From contig CAWJBI010000043.1 of the NCBI GenBank assembly GCA_963841065.1, forward strand, positions 58,774 to 122,773: 64,000 bases of DNA, written 5' to 3'. The notes under the pieces were generated by a model. The model was not told the origin of the DNA, searched no databases, and worked only from the letters and a program-made list of their open reading frames with translations. Position 1 is the first letter of the stretch, and the number at the start of each line of letters is the position of its first letter. Made by a program: the position numbers and the translations under genes. The DNA comes from M0108 sp963841065. GTDB taxonomy: Bacteria; Pseudomonadota; Gammaproteobacteria; Chromatiales; Chromatiaceae. Of this stretch, positions 54,491-62,733 are shown one piece after another.

Positions 54491-55420
54491 ATGAAACCGA
54501 GCACCCGCCCCTCGCTTGCCCGCCTCGGGCGTCCCCTAGCCATCCTGCTGTTAGCCGCGGTGACCGGTCTTGCCAGCCCCGGCCTGCTTGCCAATGATCA
54601 TGGTGACAAAGACCATGATGACGAAGACCATGACAAACATCACAAGGCCTCCGCATCCGCTCAATGGGTCGAGGACCTGCGCCAGGGCCGCATCCGCCTG
54701 GAAGGCGACGACGCCGCCGTGGATATGCTGATCCTGAGCCGCAATATCCCCATCCCCTACGACTACATCGCGACCCTGATGCGCACCCCGAATGCCTTCG
54801 GCCAAGGCGCCGCCTGCATCATCTGCCATTCATCGAGCGATCCCGCCAAGAGCTATCGCGGTCTGAACCTCTCGACCTGCGAGGGTATCAAGGCCGGCTC
54901 GACCGAGCCGCCGGTGCGTCCCGTCTTCGCGCCAGGCCAACCCGCCAAGAAGAGCATTCTCGGTCGCCGCATGCGTAACAACCGCATGCCGCTCGGGGTG
55001 CATTTCAGCGCCAAGCCCAATGACCAAAATATCACTACCGTCCTCAACTGGATCAGCGCGGGGGCCAAAAAGGACGAGCATTTCAAGAAGGAGGTCCAGC
55101 CGCTGTTCAAGACCGACAACGCCTTCGCTGATGGCACCCCCTCCTGCACCACCTGCCACATGTCCAACCAGGAGCCGCCCAGTTTTCACGAACTGGACCT
55201 GACCAGCTACGAGGGCATCATGCTGGGTGCCGATTCCGTGGCCAAGGGCGTGGATAAGGCCACCCCGGTCGTCATCCCCGGCAAGCCCATGGAGAGCGGC
55301 ATCTACCAACACCTGGTGGAGGACCGCATGCCCCCCGGCATTCCTCCGACTGCGGATCGCGATCACCCTAACACCCTCATCCTGCTGCGCTGGATCGAGC
55401 AGGGGGCGAATTGCGACTGA
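54491..55420 (+). CDS. Diheme c-type cytochrome with His/Asp-rich N-terminus
   Basis: A secreted cytochrome of 309 residues with two haem motifs, CIICH near residue 115 and CTTCH near 223, each in a domain with a candidate axial methionine (NRMPLG, DRMPPG). The signal peptide ends GLLA; the mature protein opens with NDHGDKDHDDEDHDKHHK, suited to divalent metal binding. The domain arrangement recalls cytochromes described in planctomycetes. An ATG four codons earlier is possible. Its stop overlaps the TTG start of the propeller gene, implying joint action in the periplasm. Confidence 0.82.
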   Translation: MKPSTRPSLARLGRPLAILLLAAVTGLASPGLLANDHGDKDHDDEDHDKHHKASASAQWVEDLRQGRIRLEGDDAAVDMLILSRNIPIPYDYIATLMRTPNAFGQGAACIICHSSSDPAKSYRGLNLSTCEGIKAGSTEPPVRPVFAPGQPAKKSILGRRMRNNRMPLGVHFSAKPNDQNITTVLNWISAGAKKDEHFKKEVQPLFKTDNAFADGTPSCTTCHMSNQEPPSFHELDLTSYEGIMLGADSVAKGVDKATPVVIPGKPMESGIYQHLVEDRMPPGIPPTADRDHPNTLILLRWIEQGANCD

Positions 55421-56589
55421 CCCGGCGTCGCTGGCTGCAAGGCCTCGGCCTGGGGTTAGTCGGCGCCCCCTTCCTCGCGCGGGCCAACCGTCCCTGGGTA
55501 CCGCCCTCGGGCGAGGCGCGAATCCTGCGGCGCTGGGCGACCGGGAATCAACAGCTGGCACCGGCGGCCCAGATCGGGGGTCGCATCCTCTTCGCCGGTG
55601 AAGAGACCCTGGGGCTGATAGATCCGAGCGCCGCGACGCCGCTCTGGGTCCGGCCCCACCAACTCCCGGAAGGGGCCGTCTTTCGCCCCCGGGCCGCGGC
55701 GGATATCGCCATCTGCGCGGGCCGGCGCGAGGTCGGGGCCTGGGACCTGGAGACGGGCGAGCCCATCTGGCGCCGCGCCGCCCTCCGCCAACTGGGCGTG
55801 CCCTGCCTGGATGGCGATGCCCTCTTCCTGGGCGATGGCCACGAACTGCTGGCCCTCGACCTGGCCAGCGGCGCCCCGCGCTGGCGCTTCGCCGCCATCG
55901 CCGATACCCAGATCAGCTATGCCCCAGTCGCCACGGACGACACCGTCCTGATCGGACCCGGCGATGGGCGCCTCTACGCCCTGGACCGGACGAACGGCCA
56001 GCCCCGGTGGGTCCTGAATCGCAGCGAGGATTGGCAATACCTGCGTCAACTCCAGGTCGCCGGCCATATCCTGGTCGCGGGCGGCTACACCGAGAAACTC
56101 TACGGCATCGATCTGACCAGCGGCACCCTCCTCTGGTCCTTCGGCGCCGGCAACTTCATTAATTCCCACCATGTCGCCGGCGACACGGCCTTCCTCTGGT
56201 CACCCACGGGCTGGCTTTACGCCATCGACATTCATTCCGGCGAGGTACGCTGGCGCCATCGGACCACGGGCTATGGGGGTAGCCCCCAGGACTGGGCGTC
56301 CCTGATGGCGGAATTGACCAGCCGGGACGGGCGTCTTTATGCCCTGGACCTCGCCCATGTCCTGCATGTCCTGGATCAGAGCCAGGGCGAGGAGATCGCC
56401 CGCTACCGCCTGCCCGCGCCCGCGCGGCCCTTCGTGCTGCCCCTAACGACCCAGGAGGCGGTAGTAGGCGGCCAGGACGGGGACTTGTGGCTCCTGGCCC
56501 TGGGCGGTGTCCCCCGGCAGGAGGAGCTGACGCCGGGGTCAAGGGATGGCGGGACGCCAGCCCATCCCGGCCATTCTGAACTAGACTAA
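55411..56589 (+). CDS. Tat-exported PQQ-like beta-propeller protein
   Basis: A 392-residue periplasmic protein with a Tat signal (LTRRRWLQGLGLGLVGAPF) and several PQQ-type propeller repeats: LLALDLASGAPRWRF, LYALDRTNGQPRWVL, LYGIDLTSGTLLWSF, LYAIDIHSGEVRWRH. Such propellers serve as scaffolds or quinoprotein dehydrogenases; no PQQ ligands can be assigned by eye. Translation starts at TTG after AGGGGG, overlapping the cytochrome stop by ten bases. The pairing suggests an electron-transfer or assembly complex. Confidence 0.8.
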   Translation: MRLTRRRWLQGLGLGLVGAPFLARANRPWVPPSGEARILRRWATGNQQLAPAAQIGGRILFAGEETLGLIDPSAATPLWVRPHQLPEGAVFRPRAAADIAICAGRREVGAWDLETGEPIWRRAALRQLGVPCLDGDALFLGDGHELLALDLASGAPRWRFAAIADTQISYAPVATDDTVLIGPGDGRLYALDRTNGQPRWVLNRSEDWQYLRQLQVAGHILVAGGYTEKLYGIDLTSGTLLWSFGAGNFINSHHVAGDTAFLWSPTGWLYAIDIHSGEVRWRHRTTGYGGSPQDWASLMAELTSRDGRLYALDLAHVLHVLDQSQGEEIARYRLPAPARPFVLPLTTQEAVVGGQDGDLWLLALGGVPRQEELTPGSRDGGTPAHPGHSELD

Positions 56590-56623
56590 CAGTCAACAAG
56601 CCAAACAAGAGGAGAGCCCGGAC

Positions 56624-57479
56624 GTGATCCTGATTAAACACAAGGTAACTGGCGCGGTACTGGCGGAACTGGGGGGCACCAGCCTGGCGGGCGAGGACCT
56701 GCGGGACATGGACCTGGCGGGGGCCGACCTGAGCGGCCAGGACCTGAGCGGCGCCAACCTGGAATATAGCGACCTCACCGGGGCCGACCTGAGCGGGGCC
56801 CAGCTCCAGGGCGCCAACCTGGTGGCCGCCCATCTGGCGGGGGCCAGCCTGCGGGGTGCCGACCTGCGTCGCGCCCGACTGGGTGCCGATAGTCCCTCGC
56901 GCTCGGCCGAGCTGAGCCGCGCGGACCTGTCCCAGGCCAGGTTGGAAGGGGCGGATCTACGCCGGGTAGTGGCACACGGCGCCAATCTCCGCGAGGCGAC
57001 GCTCGATGGCGCCGACCTGCGTGGCGCCGATTTCCTGGGTGCCGACCTGACGCGGATCAAGGCCCGCAAGACCCTCTTCATCCAGGCGAACCTGCGCGAG
57101 GTCAATCTGGAGGGCGCGGATCTGCGCGACAGCCACCTCAATGATGCCAACCTGGCCAAGGCCAATCTGACGCGGGGCCGACCTCTCCAGCCGCTATGAG
57201 GACGGCTTCAGCGTCATCAACCTGGCCAATCTGGAGGGCGCGGACCTGAGCGGGGCCGATCTCCGCAATATCTCGGCCCAGGACACCAACCTGCGTAACG
57301 CCAACCTGACCGGTGTCAACTTCACCAGCGCCGTGCTGGGCGGGTCCATCCTCCACCGCGCCAACGTCACCGACGCCGACTTTTCCGCCGTGGAACTGGC
57401 CAGCGTGACCATGGAGTTCGCCAACTTCTCCAAGGCCCGCAACGCCTCCATCCCACCCTATAAGAAAAATCTGCGCTAA
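56624..57479 (+). pseudogene. Pentapeptide-repeat protein, one-base frameshift
   Basis: From a GTG start, the product is almost entirely pentapeptide repeats of the A(D/N)LXX type (GADLSGQDLSGANLEYSDL and so on), which fold as a right-handed quadrilateral helix. Near 57172-57176 one extra base breaks the frame after LAKANLT; the next frame continues GADLS, NLANLEGADLSGADL and ends KKNLR at 57479. Corrected length is 284 residues. It follows the propeller gene by 34 bases and may belong to that operon. Function cannot be inferred from the repeats. Confidence 0.8.
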
Positions 57480-57569
57480 GGGAGTCACCCTACCCGAGAA
57501 TAGGGAGGGGATAGGGGATAGGAAATCCAACGTCGCGGCGGCGGGGTGGTCGTTGCTTGCAGGGGTGAG

Positions 57570-57881
57570 TCAATCAGCTCCGTCCGCCAACCTCCGCTCC
57601 AGCGTCTCATAATCCCCCAGGTGCGCACGCATCAACATTTTCCACAGCTTGCCGTGGTTCGGCACGGCGAAGTGGAGCAGTTCGTGGACGATGACGTAAT
57701 CGCCGAGCTTCTTGTCCATGCCGATCAATTCATCGTTGAAGCTCAAGGTGCCAGCCATGGAGCAGGAGGCCCACTTGCGGCGCATGGGGCGGACGTAGAT
57801 GGCGTGCGCTTTCACGTCGAGCTTGGCGGCCCATTCAAGCACGCGGGCTTTGAACTCCTCCCTGTCGCGCCAGCGCTTCAC
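57570..57881 (-). CDS. YgjP-like zinc metallopeptidase (M48/DUF45)
   Basis: A 103-residue protein with the zinc motif VHELLHFAVPNHGKLWKML, preceded by VRPMRRKWASCSMAGTLSFN, the hallmark of the YgjP/DUF45 group. Standard members are about 230 residues, so this is a short form with only the catalytic half. It overlaps the hsdR stop by four bases (ATGA) and is frequently found with type I restriction genes; its role there is unknown. Confidence 0.82.
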   Translation of the reverse strand: MKRWRDREEFKARVLEWAAKLDVKAHAIYVRPMRRKWASCSMAGTLSFNDELIGMDKKLGDYVIVHELLHFAVPNHGKLWKMLMRAHLGDYETLERRLADGAD

Positions 57882-60796
57882 CCCTTGTAGCTCCTTCGCA
57901 GCAACGTGAACAGCGCATCCACGGTGGCAGTCACCTTGTTCAGGTCATCCTCTTCGGAGAAAATCGCGAAGGTTACCTGCTTGCGCGCTTCCCGCATCTC
58001 CGCCTCGCCCGTCTTCCAGTTCGGGTGCTTCTCGAAGGCTTCCCGCACCTTCCCGGCCACCTTCTCGGCGTTCGGGATACCCTCGTCGGTGAACTTGGAC
58101 ATCATGAAATAGGTCAGGCTGTCCAGTCCTTTGGCCGCCTGCGCCTTCTTGCGTTCTTCGTTCTGCGCGATTGCAGCAAACAATTCCTCCAGCGCCTGCT
58201 CGGTGCTGTCTTGCCGGGCCTCGAAGGCCTCCTGCACGGCTTTCGCCCGGTCCGCCATGGTGAGCAGGAAGGGATCGTCGCTCCTTTCCTCGGCTTCTTT
58301 CTGGATGGCCTTGATCAGGTTGATCACTTTCGTGGCCTTGCCTTCGTCCCTGAGCTTGATGGTCTCAATCGTGCTGCGGTCGATCACCACATATTCAGCC
58401 GCACGATCGGCCAGGGATGCCCCGATGTGCTTCTGCACCAGCGCGTTGGTCTTCTTCTGGAAGTCCCGGTCCACATAGACTCGCCGCGTGTAGGCGTTGC
58501 GAACCACCTGATAGATGGCGCTCAGCGTCGCATAGTCGTCGATGAAGGGCCGCAGGAAGGCATCCGGCGAGATGATCTCGTAGAGCATCTCGATCTCCTT
58601 GTATTCCTTGAAGAACTCCTTGCGCCGCTCGGGATCGCGGAAGTGCTCGATGAGGGTGTCGACGTCCTTGTCGTTGAAGTTGCGCTCGATCAGGCCGAGA
58701 TACTCCGGTGCCTTGGACTCCATCTTGTTTTTGAAGAGCACCTTCAGCAGCTTCAGGTCCTTGACGATGGCGTTGATCTCGTCGCTGTCGAAGGCGAGGG
58801 CTTTCTCCAGCTTGTCGAAAATGCCGACGAAATCGAGGACGAAGCCGTGGGGCTTCACCATCTCCTGCGCCTCGTTCTCGTAGGGTCGGTTCACCCGGGC
58901 GATGGCCTGCAGCAGGGTGTGGTCGCGCATCGGCTTGTCGAGATACATGGCGTAGAGCACGGGCGCGTCGAAGCCGGTGAGCAGTTTCTCGGTAACGATG
59001 AGAATCTTCGGCATCTGGTCGAGCTTGCCGAAGCTCTTGCGGATCTGCCGCTCCTTCTTGGGGTCGAGGTGGAATTCCTTGAGCAGGGCCGAGTCGTTGT
59101 TGCTGCCGGTGTAGACGACCTCGGAATACTCGGGCGGGAGGAACTGATCGAGGGCGTGCTTGTAGTGGGCGCAGGCTTCGCGGTCCACGCCGACGAGGAA
59201 GGCCTTGTAGCCGAGCGGCTCGACGTTCTCGCGGTAGTGGTCGGCGACGAACTTCGCCACCTTTTGGATGCGCTCCTTGCCCTTGAGGAAGTTCTTCAGG
59301 TTCACCGCCCGTTCAAGGATCTTGTTCAGTTCCTCGATGTCGGCCACGCCTTCGGCTTCGGCCAGCGACAGAAACTCCTTGTCCAGCGTCTCGTGCGGGA
59401 CGAGCATTTCGTTGGGGGCGAGCTGGTAGTAGAGCGGCAGCGTGGTGCCGTCCTCGATGCTGTCGGCGATGGAATACTTGTGCAGGTAGCCCTGGTCATC
59501 CTCGCAGCCGAAGGTCTTGAAGGTGCCCTTGCCATACACCGTCTTGTCCACCGGTGTGCCGGTGAAGCCGAGGAAGGTCGCGTTCGGCAGGCCGGCCATG
59601 AGGAAGTTGCCGAGGTCGCCGCCGGTGGTGCGGTGGGCTTCGTCGATGAGGACGTAGATGTTCGAGCGCGTGTTCAGGTTCGCCGGCATGTCGCGGAACT
59701 TGTGGATCATCGTCACGATGATGCCCCGGTAGTCGTCGCGCAGCAGTTGGTTGAGCCGGGCGATGCTGCTGGCGTGCTCCAGGTTGCCCAGGCCGAGCGC
59801 GGCGAGGTTCTTGAGCATCTGGTCTTCCAGCTCGTTGCGGTCGATCATCAGCAGGACGGTGGGCTTGTCCGCCTCGGGCGCGCGGAAGAGCCGCTCGGCC
59901 GCCTTGATCATGGTGAAGGTCTTGCCGCTGCCCTGGGTGTGCCAGACCAGGCCGCGCGTGCGCCCGGGATCGAGGGCGCGGCCGACGGCCGCCTCCACCG
60001 CGCCGGTCTGGTGCTGGCGCAGGATGTACTTGTTCAGCTCCTCGTCCTTCTCGGCAAAGACGATGTAGTCCTTCAGGAAGGCGAGCACCTGCGGGATGGC
60101 GCAGAAGCTCTTCACCTTGGCCTCCAGCTTGCCGACCTCCCCGTCCTTCCAGTTGAAGATGTTCCGCCGCACCGTGTTCCAGCTCACCCCGTAGGAAAAG
60201 CCGATGGCGTCGGTGGCGGTGAACAACTGCTGCGACACGAACAGCTCGGGCGTCTCGCGGTGGTAACGGCGGATCTGGTCCACCCCCAGGGCAATCGCCT
60301 CGTCCTTGTCGGCGTTCTTGCACTCGATCACCAGCACCGGGATGCCGTTGATGAGAAAGACGATATCCGCCCGCGTGCCGTAGTGGCCGTTGTGAAAGGC
60401 CCACTCCTCGGTGACTTCGTAAACATTGCGCGCCGGATCGTCGTAATCGATCAGGATCAGGTCGCGCTCGCGCTTCTCCTCGTGGTCGAAGAACTTGCCC
60501 CGGTTGCGCAGGTGCTCGACGAATTCCCGGTTGCCGTAGATGTCGGTGTGCAGATGGCGGAACCGCCCGAGCAAGGCACCCTTGGCCTCGGCGTAGCGCG
60601 GGTTGAATTCCCGCACCTTGGCGTCGAGCAGGTCGTCGAAGAAGAGCGAGCGGTTCTTGGCGCGGTCGGCGGGCGGCACGTCCGGATCAAACCCGCGCCG
60701 CTGCTCGGCTTCCTCGCGGGACACAAAGGTCCAGCCGATGGCCTCGGCGTATTCGATGATCCGCGCCTGGACGGTTTTGTGCTCACCCGGTTTCAT
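57878..60796 (-). CDS. hsdR: Type I restriction enzyme R subunit
   Basis: Translocase-nuclease of a type I restriction-modification system, 972 residues. The nuclease domain shows ADIVFLINGIPVLVIECKNA (PD-ExK type, about residue 160). The helicase part has Walker A HTQGSGKTFTMI near 289, the DEAH box YVLIDEAHRT near 385, GFTGTP and later ITARVNRPYEN-like AIARVNRPYEN. Full length. It is the restriction subunit partner of the hsdS fragment, from which it is separated by hipBA; hsdM is not in the window and is expected beyond the right edge. Confidence 0.95.
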   Translation of the reverse strand: MKPGEHKTVQARIIEYAEAIGWTFVSREEAEQRRGFDPDVPPADRAKNRSLFFDDLLDAKVREFNPRYAEAKGALLGRFRHLHTDIYGNREFVEHLRNRGKFFDHEEKRERDLILIDYDDPARNVYEVTEEWAFHNGHYGTRADIVFLINGIPVLVIECKNADKDEAIALGVDQIRRYHRETPELFVSQQLFTATDAIGFSYGVSWNTVRRNIFNWKDGEVGKLEAKVKSFCAIPQVLAFLKDYIVFAEKDEELNKYILRQHQTGAVEAAVGRALDPGRTRGLVWHTQGSGKTFTMIKAAERLFRAPEADKPTVLLMIDRNELEDQMLKNLAALGLGNLEHASSIARLNQLLRDDYRGIIVTMIHKFRDMPANLNTRSNIYVLIDEAHRTTGGDLGNFLMAGLPNATFLGFTGTPVDKTVYGKGTFKTFGCEDDQGYLHKYSIADSIEDGTTLPLYYQLAPNEMLVPHETLDKEFLSLAEAEGVADIEELNKILERAVNLKNFLKGKERIQKVAKFVADHYRENVEPLGYKAFLVGVDREACAHYKHALDQFLPPEYSEVVYTGSNNDSALLKEFHLDPKKERQIRKSFGKLDQMPKILIVTEKLLTGFDAPVLYAMYLDKPMRDHTLLQAIARVNRPYENEAQEMVKPHGFVLDFVGIFDKLEKALAFDSDEINAIVKDLKLLKVLFKNKMESKAPEYLGLIERNFNDKDVDTLIEHFRDPERRKEFFKEYKEIEMLYEIISPDAFLRPFIDDYATLSAIYQVVRNAYTRRVYVDRDFQKKTNALVQKHIGASLADRAAEYVVIDRSTIETIKLRDEGKATKVINLIKAIQKEAEERSDDPFLLTMADRAKAVQEAFEARQDSTEQALEELFAAIAQNEERKKAQAAKGLDSLTYFMMSKFTDEGIPNAEKVAGKVREAFEKHPNWKTGEAEMREARKQVTFAIFSEEDDLNKVTATVDALFTLLRRSYKG

Positions 60797-60806
60797 AGAT
60801 AGGGCT

Positions 60807-62115
60807 TCATGAATAGGGTTTCAGATTCAGCGTGCGCTGAATTCTTTCGCGCACGACATCAGGCACGCCGGCCGTTTCTGCAAACGATGGCCATTGCGCT
60901 ACCGTCGCCTGCACCTCGGCAAGGATTTTCGCGGCGCGCCCCCGCTTCATCGAAGCCGTCTTGGCGCAGGCGTTGAAGTCCTCCAGCGTGAAATGGTCGC
61001 GTTTTCCATTCATCGTCATCTGATGGCTCGCCGTCCACGCACCCGAAGGATTAAAGCTGTAGGTCATATCAAAGGCCGGCGACAGCGACCACTCCCCGGC
61101 CTTGTTCATCAGGAAGGCAATATTCTTCACGTGGTCATCCTGATTGCGGGCCACGATGTTGAATACCATGCGCCGGAACAGTTGCTCGATGGCCTGCATG
61201 GGCAACTGCAGTTGCCGCATCACCAGCAAGGCCTGCTCGTAGCTATAAGCGCCTGCCATGTTGAAATCGTAGTGCGCCAGCGCGCAGAGCGACTGCATGT
61301 GAAGTTTTTCGCCGGTAGCCAGCCGATCAAAGCGGCGCGTCATGAAATGCGACCGGCCATTCTCCTTGAACAGCCGGCATTCACTGATATCAATGCCACA
61401 GTCGAGCGCCATCAGGTAATACGCATACTCGATCAACCCGTAGCCTTTCGGGTCATCCAGTTCCTTGTCCTTGTTGCCGCTGACACCGTCAAATTTCAGC
61501 AGCCAGTATTCAAATCCCTTGCCGGCCTTGACCTGGCCGGACCGCACTTCATTGGTTTCCGGGTTCCATGCGATGACCGCCTTCGCCCGCGCGCCCCCGG
61601 CGGAGGTGCCCACGCGCAGAATGTCCCTCAGCGCCTCTTCCCTGCCTTCAGCCGCAAAAGACGCCTGCAGATCGTTCCGGTGGGTCAACACCTCCGATGC
61701 CAGCTCGACCAGCTTGCTCGACTTCGATGTGTGTGGTCTGCTTCGCCCTGGGGCCGATGGCGGGGGCAAATTCCAGCGCCCCCATGCCGCGTTCGCCGGT
61801 ATAGCAAAGCCGCTCAACCGCGTTGAAGGAACCCGGTTGCCGCCCCTGCGAAGCCAGCCAGGCATCGATCAGCGCGTTGCCGAATTTGTCCGGCAGCGAG
61901 TCGGCCAGCAGGCCGGGCAGTCCGAGAAAAGTCGGGCGGGAAAGCTCGGGGAAGCGGTACACGCGCCGGGAAAGCGGCATCACCATCGGCGCGACCTGAA
62001 TGCCGCTCTGCGCGAATGCCGCATCGTATTCAAAGCTGGCGACGTCCTCCCCGTCCAGCAGCGAGACCGCGCCGATGGTTTTACCCCACAGCCTGACTTC
62101 GGCCAGCGTGCTCAT
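60807..62115 (-). pseudogene. hipA: HipA-like serine/threonine kinase toxin, one-base frameshift
   Basis: HipA phosphorylates an aminoacyl-tRNA synthetase and induces dormancy. The N-terminal domain (from 62115) has LSRRVYRFPEL, LPGLLADSLPDKFGN and ERLCYTGERGMGALEF. Near 61725-61735 an extra C after IEVE moves the rest to another frame, which gives KLVELASEVL, the conserved TSAGGARAKAVIAW loop, MTRRFDR, and the kinase core FNIVARNQDDHVKNIAFLM with SLSPAFDMTY. All kinase residues survive in the second frame. Corrected length is about 435 residues. The gene overlaps hipB by four bases. Confidence 0.85.
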
Positions 62116-62462
62116 GGCTTCTCATCCCAGTGCCAGGGTTTGCCGGTCGCCTTTGCGGCACGTTTACCCGAAGCCCGTTGCCGGACCTTGCCCTTTTGCT
62201 TCAACAAATCCATCGGTCTGGGCCCGGACTCCGGTATCAGGCTATCCAGCCCGGATGCGGCGTCCAGCACCCGCAGCACACGAACCAGGGTGGACAACTG
62301 TGAGGTTTGCCCGGCCTCCATGCGCTCGAGGGTGCGCTTGGCGATACCCGCCTGTTCGGCCACAGCCGCCTGGGTGAGCTGCAATTCAACCCGGCGACCG
62401 GCAATCCGTGCGCCCAGTTCGGCGAGCACGGCATCATCGGTGAGCAGGCCAGTGATTTTCAT
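62112..62462 (-). CDS. hipB: HipB-like HTH antitoxin
   Basis: A 116-residue DNA-binding antitoxin that would bind HipA and repress the shared operon. The helix-turn-helix is ELQLTQAAVAEQAGIAKRTL followed by ERMEAGQTSQLSTLVRVL, as in XRE/HipB proteins. The C-terminal 35 residues are basic (KGKVRQRASGKRAAK). No strong ribosome-binding site precedes the ATG. Four palindromes lie in the upstream 150 bases. Confidence 0.87.
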   Translation of the reverse strand: MKITGLLTDDAVLAELGARIAGRRVELQLTQAAVAEQAGIAKRTLERMEAGQTSQLSTLVRVLRVLDAASGLDSLIPESGPRPMDLLKQKGKVRQRASGKRAAKATGKPWHWDEKP

Positions 62463-62608
62463 AGTCGTAATTTATTGCGAGTACACCCGTTAAACAGCCA
62501 TATATCGTCAGATATTGCGATATGTAGCCTAATAATCAATTTTAGTCAAGTCGCAATTAATGGCGAATTAATGACTTTTATCTTTCTTTATCGCAATATC
62601 TTGCGATA
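62463..62608 (-). promoter_or_regulatory. hipBA control region with four spaced operators
   Basis: Four palindromes share TCG-N10-CGA: 62465-62480, 62505-62520, 62551-62566 and 62591-62606, with start-to-start distances of 40, 46 and 40 bases. Two extend to TATCG-N10-CGATA, close to the E. coli HipB operator TATCC-N8-GGATA. On the minus strand TTGACT (62544-62549) and TACATA (62521-62526), 17 bases apart, form a promoter whose elements are flanked by the second and third boxes. This stretch is far more A/T-rich than its surroundings. Confidence 0.75.
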
Positions 62609-62733
62609 TATGCTGCCTGATTTATGAGCCAACCCCGGTTGCCGTGGATGCGGTCGGAAAAATTCAGGACGTAGCCCGAGCCCATGCCGGGAAAATCCTC
62701 GATGAACCCGTTTCTCTCGCATGTTCAGAGAAC

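Noticed and set aside
58025..60802. A 925-codon open frame on the plus strand opposite hsdR
   Set aside because: It mirrors the hsdR coding frame, is Val/Leu/Gln-rich without motifs, and hsdR on the other strand is unmistakable.
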